From the NCBI GenBank assembly GCA_016871535.1, contig VHCZ01000016.1, positions 1 through 48,440 on the forward strand: a stretch of 48,440 bases of DNA, written 5' to 3'. How positions within the stretch are numbered: position 1 is the stretch's first letter; every line of letters begins with the position of its first letter. The DNA comes from Verrucomicrobiota bacterium (GTDB lineage: Bacteria > Verrucomicrobiota > Verrucomicrobiia > Limisphaerales > SIBE01). The position numbers and the translations under genes are program-made. The notes under the pieces are model-generated. The model was given only the letters and a program-made list of their open reading frames with translations. It made no database searches and was not told the origin of the DNA. Below, in pieces: positions 27,473-36,964 of this stretch.

Positions 27473-28330
27473 GTGCTGCTGCGTTGCCTCATCGTCGCTG
27501 TTCTGGCGCTGAGTTCTGCTATCCCGCGTGCTCAGCCGCCAGCCGCGGTCGAAATTCCATTCGATTGGCGTGACGGCCTGCTCTGGGTCAAGGTCGCCGT
27601 CCCGCAATCGACCAATCTTCTGAATTTCCTGGTCGATTCCGGCGCCAACGTCAGCGTCGTGGATCTCTCGTTGGCCCGGCGGCTCGGCTTGAAGCTTGGC
27701 CGCCGCGTGGAAGTTCGGGGCGTCAATGCCCGGGCCGAAGGATATTGGCCAGTCGCATTGTCGGCTGCCGCAGCCGGCGCGGCGCTCCCGGACAACTTTC
27801 TCGCCGTGGATTTGAGCCGCCTGAGCCAGAGCTGCGTGTGCTCCGTCGATGGCTTGTTGGGCGCGGATTTCTTCCTGGAGCGCGTCGTGCAGATCGACTT
27901 TGACAAGAAAACGATTCGGCTGTTCGAGCGCGCCGTTGCCTCAACAAACGGCGAAATCCTCCCGCTGGAGATTCGCCGCGGCGTGCTTCAGCTCCAGGTC
28001 GAAGTCAACAACGCGGCGCCGGGATGGGTGCGGTTGGACACCGGCTGCGCGTCTTCGTTGGAGTGGGTTGTTTCGCACCATCCGCCCCGTGCCGAGTCAT
28101 TCAAAATGTCTATTGGCCTGGCTGAGATTCGCATTCCGGAATCTTTGCTCAACGTCCGGCTGGGGAGCCGCAAGCATTCGGTGCTGGCCGGACTGCACGA
28201 ACGCGAGTTGTTTCCTTCGGAACGCGGACTGTTGGGAACAGGATTCCTTTCCCGATTCGCGCGGGTCACGGTGGACGCAAAGGGTGGCCGTCTGATCCTG
28301 GAGAGGCGGCCTCTGGACGAAGAGCAATAA
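27473..28330 (+). CDS. Retropepsin-like aspartic protease, exported
   Basis: 285 residues from GTG 27473, signal peptide LLRCLIVAVLALSSAIPRAQ. Two aspartyl-protease-type motifs: NFLVDSGANVSVVDLSLARRLGL (DSG) and WVRLDTGCASSLEWV (DTG), plus LLGADFFLERVVQIDFDKKTIRLF and LLGTGFLSRFARVTVDAKGGRLIL, the usual 'LG..F' blocks. Two DxG motifs in one chain resemble the bacterial clan AA single-chain proteases; activity is inferred. It lies just upstream of, but separated by a repeat from, the sigma-factor operon. Confidence 0.8.
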   Translation: MLLRCLIVAVLALSSAIPRAQPPAAVEIPFDWRDGLLWVKVAVPQSTNLLNFLVDSGANVSVVDLSLARRLGLKLGRRVEVRGVNARAEGYWPVALSAAAAGAALPDNFLAVDLSRLSQSCVCSVDGLLGADFFLERVVQIDFDKKTIRLFERAVASTNGEILPLEIRRGVLQLQVEVNNAAPGWVRLDTGCASSLEWVVSHHPPRAESFKMSIGLAEIRIPESLLNVRLGSRKHSVLAGLHERELFPSERGLLGTGFLSRFARVTVDAKGGRLILERRPLDEEQ

Positions 28331-28334
28331 GAGC

Positions 28335-28430
28335 GAGTTTCAAGTTTCGGGTTCAAAGTTCGATGTTCGATTTTGTCCCGTGAGGAACGCCTTGGAACGC
28401 CTTGAACTTTCAAACCTGAAACTTTGAACA
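28335..28430. repeat. Imperfect palindrome of TTTCAAGTTT type
   Basis: GTTTCAAGTTTCGGGTTCAAAGTTC is mirrored by GAACTTTCAAACCTGAAACTTTGAAC; inner GAACGCCTTG is repeated twice. It resembles a spacer repeat common in this phylum. It could also terminate the protease transcript. Confidence 0.6.
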
Positions 28431-28522
28431 TGGAAATCGGAGGGATTCGGACATCCGTGGCGTAGTAAGGAGGTGGATAAAACAAAAACCACGTGGGCAA
28501 TCCCACTCGAACAAACAAGTTT

Positions 28523-28858
28523 ATGAAAACCATTCACCGATTCTTACTGGCCGCAACTCTCCTCACCACGCTCGCAGCCGTGCCTACCGCGCGTGCCGCA
28601 GATGAACCTCTCGCCTCGCCCCGGGCGAAGGCCAATCAGATCAAACGCGTCAGCGGCATTGGCAGCGATGTGGATTTTGTCCACGCCAATGCGCTCCCCA
28701 TCGCATCACCACGGAGCTTGGCGATCCGGCATCCGGGGGTGGCCGGTTTCCGGAATGACGTGGACCTGGCACACAAGCCGCAACCGTTGTTCACTCCCAA
28801 ACATCTCGCCGTCTTCGGCGCGAAGACTGAGAAGTTTGAAATCGCCCCGCTCAAGTAG
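28523..28858 (+). CDS. Small secreted protein of unknown function
   Basis: 111 residues from ATG 28523 with a clear signal peptide MKTIHRFLLAATLLTTLAAVPTARA. The mature part has two loosely repeated blocks, SDVDFVHANALPIASPRSLAI and NDVDLAHKPQPLFTPKHLAV. No cysteine or metal motif. First gene of a likely operon with a membrane protein, a periplasmic CpxP-like protein and an ECF sigma factor, so it may be an envelope component or signal (inference). Confidence 0.7.
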   Translation: MKTIHRFLLAATLLTTLAAVPTARAADEPLASPRAKANQIKRVSGIGSDVDFVHANALPIASPRSLAIRHPGVAGFRNDVDLAHKPQPLFTPKHLAVFGAKTEKFEIAPLK

Positions 28859-28903
28859 TTGTGGCGAAACTCTTCAATGAGTGATATGGGGTGGCATCGA
28901 ACC

Positions 28904-29242
28904 ATGAACACCGGCAAACCTGACAACAACGACGAGGCGCTGCGCCAGGTGTTGCAACGCTGGGAAGTGAAGGGGCCATTGCCAGCCGGTTTCAGCAGCG
29001 AAGTCTGGCGTCGCATCGAACGCACGCAAAGACCGCAGGATCAGACTGCCATCCACTGGCTGACGAATCTTTTGGACCACGCCTTGATCAAGCCTTCAGT
29101 CGCGCTGACCTATTTGATGGCGCTCCTGGTCGGCGGTTCGGTTCTCGGCTGGTTTCAAGCCCAGCGGGACAAGAGCCAAACGCACGAGCTACTCGGTCAG
29201 CGTTACGTCCAACGGATCGATCCGTACCAAAGAACGCGTTAG
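28904..29242 (+). CDS. Single-pass membrane protein, probable anti-sigma factor
   Basis: 112 residues from ATG 28904 (MNTGKPDNNDEALRQVL); earlier in-frame ATGs at 28877 and 28889 are possible. The cytoplasmic segment LRQVLQRWEVKGPLPAGFSSEVWRRIE is followed by one transmembrane helix (VALTYLMALLVGGSVLGWFQ) and a short tail. Such proteins typically accompany ECF sigma factors as anti-sigma factors in this phylum. No zinc-binding HXXXCXXC motif is seen, so the assignment is contextual. Confidence 0.6.
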   Translation: MNTGKPDNNDEALRQVLQRWEVKGPLPAGFSSEVWRRIERTQRPQDQTAIHWLTNLLDHALIKPSVALTYLMALLVGGSVLGWFQAQRDKSQTHELLGQRYVQRIDPYQRTR

Positions 29243-29248
29243 CCAGCC

Positions 29249-29746
29249 ATGATCCGGAGCATCACCGTTTTGGCGGCGGGTTTGGTTGTGGGAGTCGGCG
29301 CGTACCTGGGTTTATATTTTGCCGGCACGTCGTCGCGCCGGGAAATGCTCCACAGCCAGACTCCCGAATTGCTCTGGTTGAAAAACGAATTCAACTTGAG
29401 CGATGCGGAATTCGAGCGCGTCTCCCGCCTCCACGACGGCTACCTTCCGCAATGCACCCAGATGTGCGCTCGCATCGCGGCCAAGGACGCGGAACTGAAA
29501 GCGCTGCTGAGCCAGACCAATGTGCTGACCGCCGAGATTGAAGCCAAGCTCACCGAAGCTTCCCAGCTTCGGCTCGAATGTCAGAAGAACATGCTCAAGC
29601 ATTTCTACGAGGTCAGCCGAACGATGAAGCCGGATCAGGGCAAACGCTACCTGGCCTGGGTTCAGGAAAAGACTTTTCTGCCGGATCACGGCATGGCGGG
29701 CGAGCAAGAGGCGGGGCAAGTCCATGAGCACGCGGCCGAGCGATGA
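29249..29746 (+). CDS. Periplasmic CpxP/metal-resistance-like protein with N-terminal anchor
   Basis: 165 residues. N-terminal membrane anchor SITVLAAGLVVGVGAYLGLYF, then a long helical region WLKNEFNLSDAEFERVSRLHDGYLPQCTQMCARIAAKDAELKALL and LRLECQKNMLKHFYEVSRTMKPDQGKRYLAWVQ, matching the heavy-metal-resistance/CpxP-type helical-hairpin fold. Three Cys and several His could bind metal. It overlaps the ECF sigma gene by 23 bases, so it probably acts as periplasmic sensor for the sigma/anti-sigma pair. Confidence 0.75.
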   Translation: MIRSITVLAAGLVVGVGAYLGLYFAGTSSRREMLHSQTPELLWLKNEFNLSDAEFERVSRLHDGYLPQCTQMCARIAAKDAELKALLSQTNVLTAEIEAKLTEASQLRLECQKNMLKHFYEVSRTMKPDQGKRYLAWVQEKTFLPDHGMAGEQEAGQVHEHAAER

Positions 29747-30320
29747 GGAGGATGCCGCGGACATGGCAAGCCTGGCGGCCGGTCGAGACGCCGCGCTCGA
29801 TGGATTGATGGCGCGGCATGGCGAGCGGCTTTTCCACTACCTCATTCGCCTCCTGCAAAACGAAGATGACGCGAGCGACCTGGCTCAGGAGACTTTCGTC
29901 CGCGTCTATCAGCACCGGACCCGATTCAACCCCCAGGCCCGCTTTTCCACCTGGCTCTACACCATCGCCACGAACTTGGTTCGCTCGGAATACCGTTGGC
30001 GCAAACGGCGACCGCACGTTTCTCTCGAAGCGGAAAACCCGGAAACCGGGCATGACTTTCGGGAGACCATTGCCGATGGGCGCGCATCGCCGAGCGAGTC
30101 CATTCTGGCGGACGAGCGGGCTGAGCTGGTGCGCAGTGCCGTGAGGAGCTTGCCGGACGATCTGCGCGTGCCGTTGATTCTCTTCGAGTACGAGCGGAAG
30201 TCGCAATCGGAAATCGCCGCGATCCTCGATTGTTCCGCGAAGGCAGTCGAGATGCGACTTTACCGGGCGCGGCAGCAGTTGAAGAACAAACTCAGCAAAC
30301 TGCTGCAAGCTTCGGAGTAG
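29724..30320 (+). CDS. ECF-family RNA polymerase sigma factor
   Basis: 198 residues. Region 2: LMARHGERLFHYLIRLLQNEDDASDLAQETFVRVYQHRTRF and the -10-binding FSTWLYTIATNLVRSEYRWRKRR. Region 4: VRSLPDDLRVPLILFEYERKSQSEIAAILDCSAKAVEMRLYRARQQLKNKL. It is encoded last in the operon after the probable anti-sigma and CpxP-like genes, unlike the more usual sigma-first order. No promoter could be assigned. Confidence 0.92.
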   Translation: MSTRPSDEEDAADMASLAAGRDAALDGLMARHGERLFHYLIRLLQNEDDASDLAQETFVRVYQHRTRFNPQARFSTWLYTIATNLVRSEYRWRKRRPHVSLEAENPETGHDFRETIADGRASPSESILADERAELVRSAVRSLPDDLRVPLILFEYERKSQSEIAAILDCSAKAVEMRLYRARQQLKNKLSKLLQASE

Positions 30321-30353
30321 CCATTCCGCCAAGGAATTGCTAAACGGCGGGCG

Positions 30354-31580
30354 ATGAATTGGCTGCGATCGGTCGCAAGCTTCCTGGCCCTGCGGAGGAA
30401 CACTTCACTCTTGTTAGTGACGCTCCTGCTGGCGCTCATGGGCGAGCGTCTCTGGCTGAACTTTGCTCCAAAGTATCTCCAAACCCTCGGCGCGAGCGTC
30501 GCCATCATCGGCCTGTTCGACGGACTCCAAACGCTGCTGGGCGCCCTCTACGCGTATCCAGGCGGTTGGCTGACAGATCGTTGGGGGCAACGGCGTTCGC
30601 TCCTGTTCTTCAATGTCATCGCGCTCGCGGGCTACGTCCTGGTTTTGCTCTGGCAACACTGGCTGGCGCTGGTTTTGGGCTCCGTGCTGTTCCTGGCCTG
30701 GAGCGGCCTTTCCCTGCCAGCGACGTTCACCGTCGTCGCCAGTTCGTTGGCGTCAAACCAGCACACCATGGGTATTGGCGTCCAGTCGCTGGTCCGGCGC
30801 GTGCCCATGATGCTCGGCCCGCTGGCCGGCGGCTGGCTGGTGACACATTACGGATGGGGCGATGGCGTGCGTTGCGCCTTGCTGGGATGCATCGCGCTGA
30901 CGTTGTGCGCTACGGTGTTCCAGTGGTTCATGGTCGATCCCAAGCCAACCGCGTCCAAAGCAACTCCGAACCCGTCCGCAAATTTCGTCGGCGTCGTGAG
31001 ATCCTTCAGTCCGGCGCTGCGGGAATTGTTGGTCAGCGACATCCTGATTCGCTTTTGCGAACGCATTCCTTCCGCCTTCGTCATTTTGTGGGCGCTGAAC
31101 CACGGCGGCGTCACCGCTCAACAATTCGGCATCCTCGTCGCGATCGAGATGGCGGCCGCCATGTTGTGCTACGTGCCGGTGGCGCATCTCGCCGACAAAT
31201 ACGGACGGCGCCCGTTCGTTTTGATTACGTTTGTCTTCTTCACCTGCTTTCCCTTGATGCTGCTCTGGGCCACGGATTTCGCAGCGCTGTGTGTGGCGTT
31301 TGTGATTCGTGGCTTGAAGGAATTCGGCGAGCCCGCCCGCAAGGCGCTGATCATTGGCAAAGCTCCGATCGAATTTCGCGCGCGGGCCTTTGGCGCGTAC
31401 TATCTGATTCGCGACTGTGTCGTCACATCAGGATCCTTGATCGGCGCCTGGCTTTGGAGCCTCAGCCCGCAGGCGAATTTCGTTGGAGCTGCGTTCTGCG
31501 GCGTGCTGGGCACGGTGTGGTTTGGGTGGTTCGTGTGCCGCAAGCGGCGGAACGAAGCTACTTCCCAGGCGCTTCTCTGA
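30354..31580 (+). CDS. Major facilitator superfamily transporter
   Basis: 408 residues, 12 predicted helices. MFS loop motif GGWLTDRWGQRRSLLF between helices 2 and 3, and its counterpart VAHLADKYGRRPFVLITF in the second half; RGLKEFGEPARKALIIG resembles the drug/metabolite exporter branch. Inner membrane; direction and substrate unknown. It begins 33 bases after the sigma gene and may belong to the same transcript. Confidence 0.88.
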   Translation: MNWLRSVASFLALRRNTSLLLVTLLLALMGERLWLNFAPKYLQTLGASVAIIGLFDGLQTLLGALYAYPGGWLTDRWGQRRSLLFFNVIALAGYVLVLLWQHWLALVLGSVLFLAWSGLSLPATFTVVASSLASNQHTMGIGVQSLVRRVPMMLGPLAGGWLVTHYGWGDGVRCALLGCIALTLCATVFQWFMVDPKPTASKATPNPSANFVGVVRSFSPALRELLVSDILIRFCERIPSAFVILWALNHGGVTAQQFGILVAIEMAAAMLCYVPVAHLADKYGRRPFVLITFVFFTCFPLMLLWATDFAALCVAFVIRGLKEFGEPARKALIIGKAPIEFRARAFGAYYLIRDCVVTSGSLIGAWLWSLSPQANFVGAAFCGVLGTVWFGWFVCRKRRNEATSQALL

Positions 31581-31594
31581 ATGGGGACAGGTCG

Positions 31595-31745
31595 CGCCAA
31601 CTTGTAGCGCAGAGTTGCACTCTGCCGTACCGCAGATTTGGAATCTGCGGCACGCCGGCCAAGCCGGCGCGGTCGGGTGAGTTTGTCGCGTAGCTGACTG
31701 CAAGTCAGCGATACAGCAGATTGAAAATCTGCGCTACGCTTCACC
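31595..31745. repeat. Family H repeat of paired small hairpins
   Basis: CAACTTGTAGCGCAGAGTTG with CAACTCTGC, then GCAGATTTGGAATCTGC, GCCGGCCAAGCCGGC, CTGACTGCAAGTCAG and GCAGATTGAAAATCTGC: a chain of small stem-loops flanked by TTGTAGCG / CGCTAC. Could terminate the MFS transcript. No coding sequence in 31581-31835. Confidence 0.7.
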
Positions 31746-31835
31746 GCCAACTTGTGGATGCACCTCTGCAGTTGACCCGCGACCCGCCGAGATTGACGCC
31801 TGCGAAGGGAACAGGGAGACTGGTTTGCGGCAGGC

Positions 31836-32450
31836 ATGACAACGGCGAACAAAATCACCATCCTTCGCATCCTCTTCATCCCCTTTTTCATCGTCCAGGT
31901 GTTGTACTATATCGACAGGGGGAGCGAGAATCATCGGATGCTGGCGTTCGCCACGTTTGTCGTCGCGGCTCTTTGCGATGGCGTGGACGGGTATATCGCG
32001 CGGCGGTGCAATCAGCGGAGTGAACTGGGCGCGATCCTCGACCCGCTCGCGGACAAACTCTTGCTGGTGTCCGCGATCGTGCTGTTGAGCTTCCCCAACG
32101 AACACCGTCTCGATCGCATTCCACTCTGGCTGACTGCGACCATCCTCGGGCGCGATGTGATTCTCACCATCGGCCTGGGAGTGATTCACTACACGTGCGG
32201 CAAGGTGGTAGTGCGCCCGATTCTGATCGGCAAGGCGGCGACGGTCTTCCAGATGATCACCGTGGGTTGGATTTTGCTCAAGTGGCCCGAGGCGTGGCTG
32301 CCCGTCTGGCTGTGGGGCGCCGGCGTTTGCACGGCGATTTCCGGGCTGGTTTATGTGTGGGAGGGCATCCGGCAATTGAGCGTCAGCCCGATCAGCGCCG
32401 CTTCCCCCAATCAATCCCCGAGCCGCATTTCGCACGACCCGCCCTCCTGA
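31836..32450 (+). CDS. pgsA: CDP-alcohol phosphatidyltransferase, PgsA-like
   Basis: 204 residues. Signature DGVDGYIARRCNQRSELGAILDPLADK fits D-G-x2-A-R-x8-G-x3-D-x3-D, the catalytic motif that binds CDP-diacylglycerol and metal. N-terminal NKITILRILFIPFFIVQVLYY is typical of glycerol-3-phosphate phosphatidyltransferases, an inner-membrane step of phospholipid synthesis. The C-terminal Ser/Pro tail is not conserved. The alternative is another CDP-alcohol transferase; the symbol is by closest resemblance. Confidence 0.85.
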   Translation: MTTANKITILRILFIPFFIVQVLYYIDRGSENHRMLAFATFVVAALCDGVDGYIARRCNQRSELGAILDPLADKLLLVSAIVLLSFPNEHRLDRIPLWLTATILGRDVILTIGLGVIHYTCGKVVVRPILIGKAATVFQMITVGWILLKWPEAWLPVWLWGAGVCTAISGLVYVWEGIRQLSVSPISAASPNQSPSRISHDPPS

Positions 32451-32545
32451 AAGTGTACTTATGGATCTCTGTTCTCGGGAGCAGATGCTCAGTCCAGGTC
32501 CGTCTGTGTCGTGACAAGCCCGCAACGCTGTCCTACACTGTCGCC

Positions 32546-33031
32546 ATGAGAAGCCCGTTTCCCGGAATGGACCCGTACCTGGAAACCCGCTGGGGTGACG
32601 TGCATCAAAGCCTGATCACGTATGCCCGGGATGCACTGCAATCCCAGCTTCCACCCGACCTTCGCGCGCGCGTCGAAGAACGCGTCTTCGTCGAGACCCA
32701 GGTGGAGCCAATCCGCCGAATCGTTCCCGACCTGCACGTCGCTCAATACCCTCCGAGGCACCCTGCTTCCTCAGTGCTCCATGACAGCGGGGTGGCCGTT
32801 GCTGAACCGTTGCTTTTCCTCCTCGAAGACGAAGCGGTCACCGAAGGTTACATCGAAATCCGCGAGCGTGGCGGCGGCAAAGTGATCACGGTCATTGAAC
32901 TTCTCAGCCCGGCCAAGAAGGCCGGTGGCGAAGGGCAAAAACTCTATTTGCAGAAACAGATTGCAGATTTGGTGGCGGTCCGTTCCTCAATCCTGTCGGT
33001 CTGGCGTCAGCGTCCGGAGTCGGTCGCTTGA
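32546..33031 (+). pseudogene. DUF4058 protein, truncated at the 3' end
   Basis: ATG 32546: MRSPFPGMDPYLETRWGDVHQSLI is the unmistakable DUF4058 start, with RIVPDLHVAQYPPR and VITVIELLSPAKK following. The family is normally about 250 residues and continues KQ.DLL...V.LVEIDLLR; here the text changes after LYLQKQIADLVAV and ends within the 3' end of the opposite amidohydrolase gene. Probably broken by the same kind of junction as the PIN gene. Confidence 0.7.
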
Positions 33032-34716
33032 TAAACCGCGCGCCCGTCAAAGAGGGTCAGGACCACACGAACCTGCCCCGATTTGGCCCAATCAAAATCA
33101 GAACTCAGAATGTCGTGGCTCAGGATCACGAGATCCGCCAATTTGCCCGGCGTGATCGTGCCCTTGGCGTTCTCCGAAAACTCCGCGTAAGCCGAACCCG
33201 CGGTAAACGCGCGCACCGTTTCCTCGGCTGGAATCTTCTGTTCGGGCACCCAACCGTTCGGATGCTTGCCATCCAGAGTCCGTCGCGTGACCGCGGCGGC
33301 AATTCCTTGAAGCGGATCCAGCGGCGCGACCGGCCAATCCGAACCGAAAGCCAGCGTTACGCCGGCATCGAGGAGCGAGCGGAACGCGTAGGTCCCTTTC
33401 GCGCGCTCCGATCCGATACGCTTCTCCGCCCAGCGTCCGTCGTCGGCCGCGTGATACGGTTGCATCGACGCGATGACTTTTGCTTGGGCAAAGCGCGCGA
33501 TATCCCGCAACCGCAAATGCTGAGCGTGTTCGATGCGGAATCGGCGGTCGCGGGCACCGTTCGTTTGCGTGACCTGCTCGAAAATTGTCAGCATCTCGTG
33601 ATTCGCCCGGTCGCCAATGGCGTGGACCATGACGTGCAAGCCGGCGCGATCCGCTTCCTGCACTCGGCGCAACATCGCGCCTTCGGGAAACATTTGATCC
33701 CCGGGCAAACCATGCGTGTGCGGCGCGTCCTGGTAAGGCTCGAAGAAATAAGCGGTGCTCGATCCCAGGCTGCCGTCCGCGAATCCTTTCAGCCCGCCAA
33801 TCCGAATCAAATCGTCCCCAAACGGCGCGTGGAATCCCACTTCGGCCAGCCGATCCCAGGACGGAAGCGGCGCGATGGCATAGACGCGAGTTTTCAACTC
33901 ACCCCTCCGGGCGAGTTCCTGATACACCGCGAGGTCGGTGTTGCCGGACATGTCTTGCACACTGGTGACGCCAAGACTGGCCGCGTGATCCGTGGCGGCG
34001 CGCGCGGCGGCGAGCTTTTCTTCAAAGGATTTCGGCGGGATGACGCGACTCACGAAGTCCATGGCTGCATCTTTCAAGATGCCCGTCGGTTCGCCGGTCT
34101 GTGGATCGCGCACGATGAGGCCGCCGGGAGGATCCTTCGTCTCGCGAGTCACCCCCGCTAACTGGAGAGCGTAACTGTTCGCCAGCGCCATGTGGCCGTC
34201 CAGGCGACTGACGAAGACCGGCGTTTCCGGCGTGTCCGCATCGATCAACTTCTTCGTGGGCAGCGGGGCGCCTGGCCAGCTCTCGTGGTCCCAGGTGCCG
34301 CCCGTGATCCACCGGCCGCGAGGAACGTTCCGCGCAAAGTCTTTGATCCGCTGCGCGAATTCCGCCGGCGTTTTTGCGTCCCGCAAATCGATGTTCGACA
34401 ACTGGGAACCGCCGCTGAGGAAGTGGACGTGCGCATCGTTGAATCCGGGAAGGAGCAATCGCCCGGCCGCGTCAATGATGCGTGTGTCTGCCGCCGTCAG
34501 CTTGCGAATTTCTGCCGACGACCCCACCGCGGCAATGCGATTGCCATAAACCGCCACCGCTTCGGCTCGAGGGCGATTGGCGTCCATCGTGCGGACGTTG
34601 GCGTTGACAATGACCAGCGTCGGCTTGAGCGACGGCGCATCGGCGCCAAAAGAAATGGAGAGGAATGTGCCGGCGAAAGCGAGAGTCATTGGTAAGTGCA
34701 ATCGTAAATGCTTCAC
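33007..34716 (-). CDS. Amidohydrolase, YtcJ-like, exported
   Basis: 569 residues from GTG 34716 (or ATG 34689) with signal peptide [22 protein letters not shown]. Metal site starts at [17 protein letters not shown] (HxH); later [39 protein letters not shown] and [16 protein letters not shown] provide further His/Asp ligands; the C-terminal [11 protein letters not shown] returns to the small beta domain. This is the amidohydrolase_3/YtcJ group; substrate unknown. The frame extends upstream to 34977 through repeat DNA, so the shorter start is preferred. Confidence 0.88.
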   Translation of the reverse strand: MKHLRLHLPMTLAFAGTFLSISFGADAPSLKPTLVIVNANVRTMDANRPRAEAVAVYGNRIAAVGSSAEIRKLTAADTRIIDAAGRLLLPGFNDAHVHFLSGGSQLSNIDLRDAKTPAEFAQRIKDFARNVPRGRWITGGTWDHESWPGAPLPTKKLIDADTPETPVFVSRLDGHMALANSYALQLAGVTRETKDPPGGLIVRDPQTGEPTGILKDAAMDFVSRVIPPKSFEEKLAAARAATDHAASLGVTSVQDMSGNTDLAVYQELARRGELKTRVYAIAPLPSWDRLAEVGFHAPFGDDLIRIGGLKGFADGSLGSSTAYFFEPYQDAPHTHGLPGDQMFPEGAMLRRVQEADRAGLHVMVHAIGDRANHEMLTIFEQVTQTNGARDRRFRIEHAQHLRLRDIARFAQAKVIASMQPYHAADDGRWAEKRIGSERAKGTYAFRSLLDAGVTLAFGSDWPVAPLDPLQGIAAAVTRRTLDGKHPNGWVPEQKIPAEETVRAFTAGSAYAEFSENAKGTITPGKLADLVILSHDILSSDFDWAKSGQVRVVLTLFDGRAVYQATDSGR

Positions 34717-34774
34717 GCGCGTATCCTGATGAAGCGAGCCAGCCAAGACGAGCGCGCCCTTTGACAGCAATTCT

Positions 34775-34912
34775 GCCCATGAACCGGCGAAATCGCCGTC
34801 AGGTTTGGAGTGCGCCAGTCCTCTGGCGCTTTCGGAACCGCCGGACCCTGCAAATGCGGTAGAGGACTGCCGCACTCCAAGACGCTGGCGCGCACAACTT
34901 CGGTTCATGGGC
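34775..34912. repeat. Family C element, copy 4, with different interior
   Basis: GCCCATGAACCG at the left and CGGTTCATGGGC at the right, perfectly inverted. The interior is GTTTGGAGTGCGCCAGTCCTC and GAGGACTGCCGCACTCC, unlike the GGACCGCAGCC interior of copies 1-3. Confidence 0.85.
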
Positions 34913-34973
34913 GCAATGCGCGCAAAAATGTTCGGGGCAGTCTCATTTTGGCCCTGGCGTTGAAAAATGACCC

Positions 34974-35138
34974 GCACGTAGTCCCGGTTTTAACCGGCTT
35001 TCTGGCGGTTTTCCCGCCCGGGCCGGCTGAAGCCGGGACTACGTGCGGCCTTCGATCAAGTTTACGATTGGTTTACGACACTCGATACGAGCGGTGGATT
35101 ACCTTCCTAACTGTTGGGGCAGGCAGGACGCCTGCCCT
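34974..35138. repeat. Family G hairpin element and GCAGGCAGGACGCCTGC hairpin
   Basis: 34974-35046: GCACGTAGTCCCGG and CCGGGACTACGTGC, perfectly inverted, enclosing GGTTTTAACCGG and GGGCCGGCTGAAGCCGG. A second small hairpin GGGCAGGCAGGACGCCTGCCC lies at about 35118-35138. Gene-free. Confidence 0.75.
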
Positions 35139-35146
35139 ACTCTTGA

Positions 35147-36825
35147 TCAATGCGTCTCCCACGGCGCGCGGGTAAAGCCGGGGGCGGCCTCGCGGCCAAA
35201 TCGCAGCGGCGGATTGCCGTTCTCGAACGCGCCAATGTCCGGCGCGGCGCCCTGGAAATCGTCGTTGAAACCCGGCAGACGCGCGCCTTTGTCGAGCGCA
35301 GGATTCGGCGCCTCAACGACGGGGTCCGTAATCGCGAAATTCTTTCCGCTTCGCGAGTACTCGACTCGGCCCCACTTGATCGTTGGCACCGTCGGCATCA
35401 AGAACCATTCGAGCCGCTCGGAGGGCACGAACATCGACCTGACAAATCCGCCGGCGAGGTAACCGCTCGTCAGGTCGCCGCGCAGGTCGTTCGGCGGACC
35501 GTCGTTTTTCGCCGAGGGATAAACACGCCCGCGAACCCGGAAGATATTGTTCCGCGAGATGGCATTCGCGAGCCCGTGATCGCTGAACACGTTCAACGCG
35601 CCGCCCCTGATCGCCGGGGACCTGCTCGCCGTTGAGCGTCAGGAATCTTCGGGGGCCGGCGGTTTTGATGATCATCCCGCCGCTGGCATCTTGGTGCGAA
35701 ACCCGGCTGGTGCCGAATAAATTTCGGAAAATGTAGATCGGCCCTTTCGAGGTGCTGGCGGTGGCGACAAACACGAAAGTCTTGTCCAGGTAATTGCTCC
35801 AGATGCGCACGTTCATGTTCGCGCCCTCGCTCTCGATGGCGTCGTCCCAGCAATTGGCGACGATGTTGCCGTAGATATCAGAATCGCGATTGGGGCTGCC
35901 CTCGAAGCTGAAGTTGCTCGCGCCGCCGATGCCATCGTTGTACCCATGATCCTCCGTCGAACGAATCGTGTTGTACCGAATGATGTTTCCTCCTGACGAA
36001 TTAACCAGGGAGATTGACTGTGGGCCGTCCGGGTGGCCCGATTCCCAATCGTTCGAGCCGCTGCGTGGATGTTCGATCAGGTTGCCCTGAATCACGATCC
36101 CGCCGCTTCCTGATTCGCCATAGACCGCGCTGTCCGATCCGTGAAAAACGCCCCAGACCCGCGCGCCGCCCACCCGGCCCCATCCGGTGATGCGGCAATC
36201 TTCGACGACCACATTCTGCACGCCCTTGCGAATGAGGACCGCGTGTTGCCCGGCGTTCTTCAATTCCAACCCGCGAACGACGACATAGTTCGCGGTGACC
36301 TCGATGCAATTGTCGTGCAGGTTGAAAACATCGATCACAGTCTTCGAACCTGGCGCCGGCGTCACCAAATGCACACGCATCTGCCGTACCCGACTGGACA
36401 ATCCGCAGCGGCTTGTCCAGTTCGCCACCTGGGAGATGGGTTGTCTGACCGATCGGGAACCGCTCGTTGCGCGTGGCGGCCATGAGCGAAGCCTTTTTGC
36501 CCGACGGCGCCGTCAGTTCGATTTCATAGCTCGTGCCGGGCTGAAGCTGAACCAAACTCCCGCGGAATTCCTGGTCGCGTTCGTCATAACACAACGGGTA
36601 GCCTTGTCGCCAATTGCTGTCTCCAGGCGCGCGGTAGCGAACTTAGGCTTCCGGCAAAACGCCACTCGCGGCGCGTCCCTCCACGTCACCGGGCTTCCAA
36701 TACAGTCCGATGCACTCAAACGTCGGCACCGCCGTCTGAGTCCAACCGAGATTGGGCCAGAAGGCTGCGGCGACGCACAAAAGGCGGCGGACGAGACAAC
36801 CAGATTGCAGGTTCAGATCTGACAT
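35147..36825 (-). pseudogene. Exported parallel beta-helix protein with stop and two frameshifts
   Basis: ATG 36825 (MSDLNLQSGCLVRRLLCVAAAF) opens a signal peptide. The frame reads PTFECIGLYWKPGDVEG, hits TAA at 36643-36645, continues VRYRAPGDSNWRQGYPLCYDERDQEFRGSLVQLQPGTSYEIELTAP (a fibronectin-like domain), shifts near 36385, then shows beta-helix rungs (NCIEVTANYVVVRGLELKNA, VVVEDCRITGWGR, IVIQGNLIEHPRSGSNDWE, NIIRYNTIRSTEDHGYNDGIG). It shifts again in a GGGG run at 35604-35607, where removal of one G restores DQGGALNVFSDHGLANAISRNNIF to the natural end at 35147. Three lesions make it a pseudogene or error-rich sequence. Confidence 0.8.
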
Positions 36826-36964
36826 TGCGAAGTTCCTTTCATTCGAGCTGAGGATCGCTGTGTTGCTACGGCATTCAGTTGTACAGTGGAGGCTGCATGC
36901 GCCACAGCCACCTTCTTTCCGTCCGCCGGTTGTGGCCTTGATGAAGATCAACTCGAGATCGACG

